From: Alphaproteobacteria bacterium
GTDB taxonomy: Bacteria; Pseudomonadota; Alphaproteobacteria; ATCC43930; CGMCC-115725
Assembly: GCA_030041335.1 (NCBI GenBank)
Contig: JASHOB010000052.1
Location: 1 to 42,748 of the forward strand
DNA length: 42,748 bases
Direction of reading: 5' to 3'
The translations under genes were made by a program, and so were the position numbers. Positions 23,442 through 30,511 of the stretch are shown here, in pieces. How positions within the stretch are numbered: position 1 is the first letter of the stretch; each line of letters starts with the position of its first letter. The notes beneath the pieces are model-generated. The model searched no databases, was not told the origin of the DNA, and saw only the letters and a list, made by a program, of their open reading frames with translations.

Positions 23442-25082
23442 CTAGGCAGCCGCTTTCTCCAATCCGTCAGCGGCGGCAAGCGGTGGTTTGCCTAGAATCA
23501 TGTCCGCCGCCTTCTCGGCGATCATCATGGTCGGCGCGTTGGTATTGCCGCCAGGAATCATCGGCATGATCGAAGCATCGACGACGCGCAGTTGGGCGAC
23601 GCCGTGCACGCGCAACCGCGGATCGACCACCGCGTCCGTGCCTGTGCCCATGGCGCAGGTGCCGACCGGATGCTGGGTGACGCCGCAGAATTTGCGCAGC
23701 GCTTCCTCGATTTCACCGTCGCTCCTGACCTCGGGACCGGGCACCAGTTCCGGTCCGAGGAAATCGGCAAAGGGTTTGCGCGCCATCAGATCGCGCGCGA
23801 TCTTCACCGCCTCGCGCATGGTAACCAGGTCGGCACGCTCCGAGAAAAGATTGAACTGGATCCGTGGCGGCGCCAGGGGATCCGCCGAGCGCAAGGTCAC
23901 GTATCCGCGGCTTTGGGGATGGAGCAGCGAGTTGATCCAATCGATCTTGTCGCCGTTCGCTTTGCGCACGCCGGGGAACCAGACCCTGGTGTCAAAGCCG
24001 ATGGCATTGACGTAGCACTGCATGTCCGGCCGCTCCAATTCCGACCGCGTGCGGATAAAGCCGGCGGCGAGAAGCGGTACCGCCGACATCACGCCATCGC
24101 CCGATAGGCGCCATCGCACCACCGCGCGTGCCAGCCGATCAAAGCGAAAATTGGCGTCGAAGCCGGTGGCACCCCGGCACAGGCGCCGCAGCCACATCGA
24201 GGGATGCTCTTGAAGATTGCGACCCACTCCCGGGAGGTTGAGCACCGGCTTGATGCCGTGCGCCTTGAGCGCGTCCGCTGGCCCGATGCCCGACAACATC
24301 AAAAGCTGCGGCGAATTGTAGGCGCCGCCCGACACGATCACTTCGCGCTGGGCGTGGGCGATGGCCGATTGGCCATTCCGGCGATATTCAACGCCGGTGG
24401 CACGGCCATTCTCGATGACAATGCGCCACGCCGTTGCTCCGGTGGCGATCGCGAGGTTGCGTCGACTCAGCACGGGCGTCAGATAGGCGGCGGCGCTCGA
24501 AGCGCGGTGGCCCCGATACTGGTTGAAGTCCATCGCGCCGAAGCCTTCGGGTTCGGCGCCGTTCAGATCGAGGCTCTCGGGAAACCCGGCCGCCTTGGCG
24601 CCTGCGATGAAGGCGTGATAAAGCGGGTGGTCCTTGGCGCTGGCGATGGTCGCCAGCGGCCCGGAGCCGCCGTGGTACATGCCCTCGCCGCGCCAGTCCG
24701 ATTCCATGCGCTTGTAATAGGGGAGTATGTCGGCGTAGGCCCAGCCTTCGTTGCCGAGCTGTCGCCATTGATCGAAATCGCGCGCGTGGCCACGCGCATA
24801 CATCATGCCATTGATCGAAGATGAACCGCCGAGCACTTTGCCGCGCGGCACGCGCAGGCGCCGATTGTTGAGATTCCCGTCGGGCTCGCTCTCATATTCC
24901 CAATTAAATTCGCGGCGTTGCGACGCCGGCACGAAGGCGAGCGGCATCCTTAGAATCATTTTGTTGTCGCGCCCGCCGGCTTCGATGAGCAGAACCGAGA
25001 TGGCGGGGTCGCAGGTGAGACGGTTGGCGAGGACGCACCCCGCTGAACCGGCGCCGACAATGATGTAATCGTAGCTCGTCAT
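23442..25082 (-). CDS. GMC family FAD-dependent oxidoreductase (choline/alcohol dehydrogenase-like)
   Basis: The 546-residue flavoenzyme has the GMC layout: the dinucleotide motif [16 protein letters not shown] at residues 7-22, GMC signature 1 around [18 protein letters not shown], signature 2 around [18 protein letters not shown], and the C-terminal active-site region [11 protein letters not shown] with catalytic His, closing with [20 protein letters not shown]. It oxidises an alcohol group of an unknown substrate; choline dehydrogenase, PEG dehydrogenase and alkanol dehydrogenases are all of this family. No betB or betI is adjacent, so a choline role is not supported. ATG 25082 is the family-like start; an in-frame extension upstream is proline- and arginine-rich. 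Confidence 0.9.
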   Translation of the reverse strand: MTSYDYIIVGAGSAGCVLANRLTCDPAISVLLIEAGGRDNKMILRMPLAFVPASQRREFNWEYESEPDGNLNNRRLRVPRGKVLGGSSSINGMMYARGHARDFDQWRQLGNEGWAYADILPYYKRMESDWRGEGMYHGGSGPLATIASAKDHPLYHAFIAGAKAAGFPESLDLNGAEPEGFGAMDFNQYRGHRASSAAAYLTPVLSRRNLAIATGATAWRIVIENGRATGVEYRRNGQSAIAHAQREVIVSGGAYNSPQLLMLSGIGPADALKAHGIKPVLNLPGVGRNLQEHPSMWLRRLCRGATGFDANFRFDRLARAVVRWRLSGDGVMSAVPLLAAGFIRTRSELERPDMQCYVNAIGFDTRVWFPGVRKANGDKIDWINSLLHPQSRGYVTLRSADPLAPPRIQFNLFSERADLVTMREAVKIARDLMARKPFADFLGPELVPGPEVRSDGEIEEALRKFCGVTQHPVGTCAMGTGTDAVVDPRLRVHGVAQLRVVDASIMPMIPGGNTNAPTMMIAEKAADMILGKPPLAAADGLEKAAA

Positions 25083-25687
25083 CCCCGCTCGCTTTACCGC
25101 GGCAAAGTACAAGGAGGGTGTGCGGCACATCAAGTCGCAGCGCCACGGCAGGGAACCCCGCCTCGGTTGATCCGGTAACGAAGGCGTGCGGCGGATAGTC
25201 CCGGCTGGCGCTGGTCGGACGGCCGCGGCACCCTGGGCGCTGTCCTGCCCGACGTCGCTCGACGTCAGGGAGCAATTAGCCGCGACAGGAATCCACCCTA
25301 GCCCCAAGCGGGTTAATTACTTATCTGCCCGCATCCGCTAGCCCCACATCCGACTCAACCAACTTTAGTCACCAAGGAAAAAGCGACGGGCCATCCGAGA
25401 GCGGGTGCGGCGCGCCAGCCGGGTCTAATCTAACTTTCGGAGATGCGGTGCGCTGGTGTCGGCACTCGCAAAAACTCAATTGGCAGCCGCGGGCCAGCCA
25501 ACCTCCCAGATGGAATTGCCTGCCGAGCGACGGGCGACAATGTCCGATACCGTGTCGGTGCCTCGGCGTCATTAGCCAGAGATGACGCAGGCTGAGCAGC
25601 TATAAGCGGATCCGACAGTGACGATTCGCAGCAGCCGGCATTTCTATCTTTTCCCTCCCGGGCTCTGCCTCCGCGTCGATGTCCGCT
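25083..25687. other. intergenic region, no gene recognised
   Basis: About 600 bases upstream of the GMC operon. No open frame looks like protein. The only regular element noticed is CGACGTC twice, at 25250-25256 and 25260-25266, a ten-base (one helical turn) spacing, about 170 bases upstream of the GMC start; it could be an operator pair. The promoter of the GMC operon should lie here but is not evident. Confidence 0.4.
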
Positions 25688-25873
25688 TCAATGTGAACTT
25701 AGATGCTCTTCTGTCGGCCCAGTTCTCCACCCTATTTCAAACCACTCGCTCACGTATTCCGAATAGCTGTCCAGGAGGCGCACCGCTTGTAGCCTTGCGT
25801 CATCGCGACTCAACCCCCGTTCCATTAGCCGGGCCATGAGCGCGGCGAACTTGTGGGATGTTTCGCGTTTCAT
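25688..25873 (-). CDS. small unknown protein (61 aa)
   Basis: The 61-residue sequence is rich in charged helix-forming residues (KFAALMARLMERGLSRDDA, LQAVRLLDSYSEYVSEWFE) and looks like a genuine short helical protein rather than a chance frame. No family is recognised. It begins seven bases after the stop of the other small gene (25881-26102) on the same strand, so the two form a miniature operon. No strong ribosome site is seen. Function unknown. Confidence 0.55.
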   Translation of the reverse strand: MKRETSHKFAALMARLMERGLSRDDARLQAVRLLDSYSEYVSEWFEIGWRTGPTEEHLSSH

Positions 25874-25880
25874 GGCCGAG

Positions 25881-26102
25881 CTAAATCCGGAAGAGCAAAG
25901 CGAGCCACAAGCCTAATCTCGCGGCCAAAGTGCGAGGACGGCGATGCTTCGGCTCATACTCGCCGACCTCGCCGTCGACCGCGTCTCGAATGCGCTCGAT
26001 GTGCGCGCGCAGAAACGCGGTGGCGTCGTCCAGGCTCGCAAATCGGGCGTCGTGTTTGATGCCGTCCTTGTCCCGATAGGCAGCTACGAATGTGTTGCTC
26101 AT
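25881..26102 (-). CDS. small unknown protein (73 aa)
   Basis: From ATG 26102 the frame encodes 73 residues: a stranded start (NTFVAAYRDKDGIKHDARF), an amphipathic helix (LDDATAFLRAHIERIRDAV), a basic segment (KHRRPRT) and a hydrophobic C-terminus (LAARLGLWLALLF) that could touch the membrane. A longer in-frame version from 26201 is possible but its added part looks random. AACAGG precedes the ATG. The gene is followed after seven bases by another small gene, and an inverted repeat lies about 150 bases upstream at 26257-26280. No family recognised. Confidence 0.55.
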   Translation of the reverse strand: MSNTFVAAYRDKDGIKHDARFASLDDATAFLRAHIERIRDAVDGEVGEYEPKHRRPRTLAARLGLWLALLFRI

Positions 26103-26252
26103 GCCTGTTCCATCGATGCGCTCAACGGCGCATTGGTCTCCCGCAATGTTGTCGCCACGCGCAAAGCGCTTCACGGGTTCCACCCCGGCCTTGCTGGCCA
26201 AGCCACGGACGCCCCACCGAAGCGCAGCGCGCTCTAATAATTAATCCGTTCG

Positions 26253-26280
26253 ATGGTTAATCCATTGCGTGAATGGTTAA
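26253..26280. promoter_or_regulatory. AT-rich inverted and direct repeats, possible operator
   Basis: TTAATCCATT (26257-26266), spacer GCGTG, and AATGGTTAA (26272-26280) form an inverted repeat with one unpaired base. ATGGTTAA also recurs directly at 26253-26260 and 26273-26280, exactly 20 bases apart, which puts both copies on the same helix face. A further TTAATCC is at 26241-26247. The layout suits a repressor or activator site, perhaps for the small-gene pair about 150 bases to the left. Confidence 0.4.
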
Positions 26281-26856
26281 ATTTACTTCACGCTGCCGGC
26301 CGCCCCGCGCACACCCTTGTGGTAACCGCGACTCTGTCTGACCGAAAGTTGCCCTTGGTGGCACCAGCGGGCTTGTTGGCCGCCGCCGGCATTCTCGCCA
26401 CGATCGTAAATTAAATCAGAATCGCATCGAAATGCTCGCCTCGCGGGAGGCCAAAGGCACCATGGTTCGCGAGAGACTTGGCGAGCCTGTTGAAAGCGGA
26501 ACTGCCATAAAAATTCCAACTTTCGATGGGTCGGGCGCTTCCGTCCTACAAGATGCCCGGCAGAGGAAGGTTGAAGCCGAAAAGCTTCTCGGCGCGACGA
26601 TCGGGCGGTCCTAGGCGATTCGTTTCCTCAGCGACTCTGGCCTATTGCCTGTGTAAGCGCCTCCTAAAGTGGATGACGAGCACTCGTCTTATGGTGATAT
26701 CGCCCGTCCTTCCGACTTGTTCCGGCCGCTTGGGCTTGGCCAATTTAGCCACGAGAACAAGACGAGAATGGGCTCGTAGTTTGGCGCTATGAGCGGATCC
26801 CGAGACTGTGCTACCTCAACTCGGCGCCAATCGGCCCGTCGATCTCAGGGCTTCGG

Positions 26857-26867
26857 GTGTCTGACAC
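26857..26867. promoter_or_regulatory. short palindrome upstream of the Rieske oxygenase gene
   Basis: GTGTC (26857-26861), a central T, and GACAC (26863-26867) make an 11-base odd palindrome 66 bases before the start of the Rieske gene. It may be an operator; no regulator gene adjoins it. Confidence 0.25.
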
Positions 26868-26932
26868 AGTGATCGGCAGGGACATGGACAGACTCTTAGG
26901 CCGTTTTTCTAAGTCATTGAAGAAATTGGCAA

Positions 26933-27985
26933 ATGTTGCTACCCGATAAGGACATCTTGTCGCCGCTCGCGCCCCTGATACGCGGGCAATGGTATGTTGC
27001 GGCATTTCACGACGAAGTTACGACGGCGCCGCTCGGCCGAAAAATCTGCAATGAGCCGATCGTCCTCTATCGCCGCGGCAATGGCGCGATCGCGGCGCTG
27101 GAAGATCGCTGTTCGCATCGCCGCTATCCCTTGTCGCGCGGCAAGATCGCAGGCGACCTGTTGCAATGCGGCTATCACGGCGCCTGTTTTAACGCTGAAG
27201 GGCAATGCGTTGCGATTCCCGGCCAGGAAGCGATTCCGGCGAGCCTTAACGTGCGCGCCTATCCGGTGGTGGAGCGCGATGGCGTGATCTTTGTCTGGCC
27301 CGGCGATCCCGCCGAAGCCGATCCGCAATCGTTGCCCGACTGGCATATCAACGCGGTGGTCGATTGGGCGACGGTACGCGGTGTCCATCACATGCCGGCG
27401 AATTATCAGCTGGTGCTCGACAATCTCTTGGATCTGACCCACGTGCAATTCGTGCACCAGAATCTGGGCGGGCCGGGCGTCGCGGAAAGTCCCCTTGAAT
27501 TCTCTGTCGACGGCGATGTCGTCAACACGTTCCGGATGATGCGCAATGTCGAGCTCCCCGGCATTTTCAAGGCGCTGGGCAAAACCGGGAAGTTCGATCG
27601 CTGGCAAAGGCAAATCGTGCGCGCGCCCTCTTATGTTTATTTCGAGGCGGGCGCCGAGGCTGCAGGCGCCAATGACCCGCCGCGCGAGCCGCATCACGTC
27701 GTGGTTCAAGGCATCACACCTGAAACTGACACCACGACGCACTACTTCTGGGCGACGGCCCGCCATTTCGCGATCGACGACGCCGCGATCTCCGCGACCA
27801 TGCGCGCGATCACGGTCGACGCCTTTGACGAAGATGTCGCGGTATTGGCGGCGCAGCAGCGCAGTATCGATCGGGATCATACCGGCCGGCCGCTCAACGC
27901 TTTTGCTTGTGATGCCGCGGGGCTTGCCGTGCGCCGCATACTGGCGCGGCTGATCACCGCCGAGACGGTGCGCCAGCGGGCCTGA
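26933..27985 (+). CDS. Rieske non-heme iron oxygenase, VanA-like
   Basis: The 350-residue protein is the catalytic component of a Rieske oxygenase. The 2Fe-2S ligands are Cys60 and His62 (RCSH) and Cys79 and His82 (CGYHG). The mononuclear iron site is DLTHVQFVH, with His170 and His175 and bridging Asp167. Size and layout match vanillate O-demethylase oxygenase (VanA) and related demethylases of aromatic ethers; ring hydroxylation is also possible. It needs an electron donor reductase, and none is encoded in this window. It is convergent with a second Rieske gene 70 bases away. An upstream palindrome at 26857-26867 may be regulatory. Confidence 0.9.
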   Translation: MLLPDKDILSPLAPLIRGQWYVAAFHDEVTTAPLGRKICNEPIVLYRRGNGAIAALEDRCSHRRYPLSRGKIAGDLLQCGYHGACFNAEGQCVAIPGQEAIPASLNVRAYPVVERDGVIFVWPGDPAEADPQSLPDWHINAVVDWATVRGVHHMPANYQLVLDNLLDLTHVQFVHQNLGGPGVAESPLEFSVDGDVVNTFRMMRNVELPGIFKALGKTGKFDRWQRQIVRAPSYVYFEAGAEAAGANDPPREPHHVVVQGITPETDTTTHYFWATARHFAIDDAAISATMRAITVDAFDEDVAVLAAQQRSIDRDHTGRPLNAFACDAAGLAVRRILARLITAETVRQRA

Positions 27986-28055
27986 TCGCCGGCGCTTGAT
28001 CGCGCCCCTATGAGACCGAGGGACTAAGGAACAGTAGCCCGCGCTCGGCTGCGGC

Positions 28056-29357
28056 TCATTCGATCTGGGGTCTTCTCGCCGCCGCCGCGGGCGCGGGCAA
28101 ACTCGCCGGCGGCGCCAACGTATCGATCTGCCGCCAATCGGCATCGCCGGCTAGGCGGATGGCCAAGGCCCGGACCCTGGCATGGTCGCCGACATCCGGG
28201 ACCTTGCCCTCGGCGAAGGAGCGCGCCGCCTCGAGCAGAAGGCGTCGGGTCCGGACGATGGTGACGTCGCTCGAGCCGAGCTGCTCGCGGGTGCGATCCA
28301 TGATCGGACCCATCGCCTCTTGCACAGCGAAATCCTCGAAGGGCAGCGGGCGCGCGATGCCGGTCCAATGGCCGGTCTTCATCAGCGCGCGATCCTGGCT
28401 CCAGCGATTGTGCCAACCGCCAAGATCGGACGCGAAATCGTCGCGATCACCGGAGGTATCGGCCATCAAGCGCGCGCGCGCCGCCTCCGCGATCGGCTTC
28501 ACCGGATCGTAAATGATGTACCACTGCATGTGGGTCTCATCGTCGATCGGAACGACGATGGTGACGAAACACGCGGCACCGCCCGGCGTTGGGATGAAGG
28601 AGTAATAGGGCAACACCACATCGCGGATGCGCGCGTAGCAGCTGCCGTCGGGCATCGATCGCAGCGCTCCCTCGCGGAAACCGTAGCGGCGCGGCTCGAA
28701 TTCGATGGTGGCCGACGGCACGTTGCGGCTCAAGACGTGAAGCTCAGCACCTTGCGCGCCCTCCCAGCGTCGCCCCGGGTCCCCCGTCCAACCGACATGG
28801 AGAATGCCGGCATGGACAGTGTCGAGCGTCCCTTCGAAGCCTTGGAGCCAATTGCAGCGCAGCACGGCGCGGCGAATATCGACCTGGCTTTCCGGCAGAC
28901 GCGCGAATTCAAGGTCGAATAACGACGGCGGCACCGCGCGGGTCCCGAGATAGACCCAGATCAGACCACCCGCCTCGCGCGTTGGATAGTGGTTGATCTT
29001 GACGTGCGCGCAGAACGACTCTTGCCGCTCCGGTGGCTCCGACGGCGCCTCCACGAGCCTGCCCGAGACGTCAATCTTCCAGCCGTGGAACAAGCAACGC
29101 AATGCATTGTCCTCGTTCCGCGCTAGCGACAAGGAGACGCAGCGATGCGGACATTCCTCGTCGAAAAAGCCGACACGGCCGTCGGTGGCGCGGAAGGCGA
29201 CATAATTCCTGCCGAAGAGGCGCACGCGCGCGGGTGCACCATCGGCTTCGAGCGACGCCGCCCGCACCGCAGGCGTCCAAAACTCGCGCAGATAATTACC
29301 CATTGGAGTGCCGGCGCCGGTGCGCGCCAGCAACTCATTTTCCGCCACTGTCAGCAT
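28056..29357 (-). CDS. Rieske non-heme iron oxygenase, phthalate dioxygenase-like
   Basis: The 433-residue oxygenase belongs to the phthalate 4,5-dioxygenase/LigX-like group: it opens MLTVAENELLARTGAGTPMG, a typical start, and has Rieske ligands Cys69, His71 (CPHR), Cys88 and His91 (CLFHGW). The catalytic iron site is LDTVHAGILH, with His182, His187 and bridging Asp179. It would hydroxylate or demethylate an aromatic compound using electrons from a reductase not present in the window. The C-terminus is an alanine/proline-rich tail. It is convergent with the VanA-like gene, and no decarboxylase or dihydrodiol dehydrogenase is adjacent, so the substrate is unknown. Confidence 0.9.
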   Translation of the reverse strand: MLTVAENELLARTGAGTPMGNYLREFWTPAVRAASLEADGAPARVRLFGRNYVAFRATDGRVGFFDEECPHRCVSLSLARNEDNALRCLFHGWKIDVSGRLVEAPSEPPERQESFCAHVKINHYPTREAGGLIWVYLGTRAVPPSLFDLEFARLPESQVDIRRAVLRCNWLQGFEGTLDTVHAGILHVGWTGDPGRRWEGAQGAELHVLSRNVPSATIEFEPRRYGFREGALRSMPDGSCYARIRDVVLPYYSFIPTPGGAACFVTIVVPIDDETHMQWYIIYDPVKPIAEAARARLMADTSGDRDDFASDLGGWHNRWSQDRALMKTGHWTGIARPLPFEDFAVQEAMGPIMDRTREQLGSSDVTIVRTRRLLLEAARSFAEGKVPDVGDHARVRALAIRLAGDADWRQIDTLAPPASLPAPAAAARRPQIE

Positions 29358-29549
29358 TTGCTTTCCTCATCGCCATCGCATCAGCCTAGAGCCCGATCGG
29401 CGATGACGGAAGCGATTTCCCGAGGCGCCGCGAGCCGGCGACGGGCTTTTATTGCCGCGAGCAGCTCGCGGGCTGCGGTGCTTTCGGCGCTGTTCTCTTC
29501 GTGGCGTAGCGCCGCCCTTTGGAGAGAAGGGTTCTCGTTTGATGGTGGC

Positions 29550-30233
29550 TCACAGCTCAGGACAGCCTTCGACCTCTGGGATTTCCGATCGTCGATTCAG
29601 TTCACGAGTCGCAAACTGGATCAGATCTGCGGTTCGCTCAATTCCAAGCTTAGCCTTGATGAAACTGCAACTGTTCGCCACGGTCTTACTACCGATTTCG
29701 AGTGCATCGGCGATGTGCTGAACGTTCCGACCCTCAGCCAGAAGGCGCAGGATTTCAAGATCGCGCCAAGACAACTCACGCAACGGATGGCTGGAAGGGC
29801 GCAAATTCCAAAGAGCTAACTGCTGTACCAGTTCATCACTGATGAAGGTCTTGCCGTCGACAAGCTGCGCTACTGCTTCTACGATCTGCTCTACCGGAGC
29901 GTTCTTGCTGACATAACCGTTGGCCCCAGCCTCCAGTGCGCGCTTCGCGTAGATTGGATCCTCGTGCATGCTCAGCACCAGGATCAGCGGCGGTCGCGTT
30001 TCTCGCTTTAACCGCTCAATGACCTTGAAGCCACCCATGCCGGGCAGGTTCAAATCCAGTATCAGCAAGTCGGGCCGCAACGTCTTTGCCAGGCTCAACG
30101 CGTCTTTGGCCGAAACCGCTTCGACGAACTCTGCGCCGGGATCTCCTGTCAATAATCGGCGTACGCCAGCGCGCACGATTGAATGATCGTCGACGATCAA
30201 GATCTTCATACGACCGGGCAGTTGCTGCTCCAT
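29550..30233 (-). CDS. NarL/LuxR-family response regulator
   Basis: The 227-residue protein has an N-terminal receiver (ILIVDDHSIVRAG with the acidic pair, phosphoacceptor Asp60 in LLILDLNLPGMGG, and Lys in GYVSKNA) and a C-terminal LuxR-type helix-turn-helix (LSWRDLEILRLLAEGRNVQHIA, IGSKTVANSCSFIKAKLG). It should bind DNA as a dimer after phosphorylation. No histidine kinase is encoded in the window, so it is an orphan here. A start at 30209 (MKILIVDD) is the usual family beginning; neither start has a good ribosome site. It is divergent from the TonB receptor gene, which makes that gene a possible target. Confidence 0.9.
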   Translation of the reverse strand: MEQQLPGRMKILIVDDHSIVRAGVRRLLTGDPGAEFVEAVSAKDALSLAKTLRPDLLILDLNLPGMGGFKVIERLKRETRPPLILVLSMHEDPIYAKRALEAGANGYVSKNAPVEQIVEAVAQLVDGKTFISDELVQQLALWNLRPSSHPLRELSWRDLEILRLLAEGRNVQHIADALEIGSKTVANSCSFIKAKLGIERTADLIQFATRELNRRSEIPEVEGCPEL

Positions 30234-30471
30234 TATTTCGTGACCCGACCCTGCATGAAACGCAGGGGGTGTCGTCGGCGAAATCCAATCACCAGCGTGA
30301 CTACGGACCCATGCATCGAAGGGCGCGGCGCTGCTTGATCATGGCATTTCCGGCATTCGCAGAATGGCCTGATCAACGATCGGGAAAAGTTCCCAGTGAT
30401 GTCGGGAGAAATTCTAATGAAATTCTGGAAGTGATCTTTCTAGCAATAGGTTGTCCCCCGTATTTCAATGT

Positions 30472-30500
30472 AATCAATCAATACCAATGAAGATTGATCA
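30472..30500. promoter_or_regulatory. inverted repeat just upstream of the TonB receptor gene
   Basis: ATCAATC (30474-30480) and GATTGAT (30492-30498) are exact reverse complements with an 11-base spacer; the match extends to nine bases with one mismatch. Its centre is about 26 bases before the receptor start, overlapping where transcription would begin. It could be an operator for the divergent response regulator or another factor, or an mRNA hairpin next to the ribosome site. Confidence 0.4.
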
Positions 30501-30511
30501 GGGGAAATAAC

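Larger units (their letters stand above)
26103..26932. other. long gene-poor region, partly AT-rich
   Basis: About 830 bases without a clear gene, upstream both of the small-gene pair (minus) and of the Rieske gene (plus). A plus-strand frame at 26432-26614 (60 codons) has some protein-like sequence but no ribosome site, so it is not called. The stretch 26235-26290 is distinctly AT-rich for this window and holds the repeats annotated separately. Near the right end, GTGTC-T-GACAC (26857-26867) is a perfect short palindrome, and CTTAG/CTAAG (26895-26913) can form a small hairpin before the Rieske start. Confidence 0.45.

Noticed and set aside
23442-25082. Possible choline dehydrogenase BetA
   Set aside because: The enzyme family fits, but betB, betI and choline transport genes are missing, so a specific name would be a guess.
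26432-26614. Sixty-codon frame in the gene-poor region
   Set aside because: Some protein-like stretches but no ribosome site, no family and no operon partner; could be a gene remnant, too weak to call.
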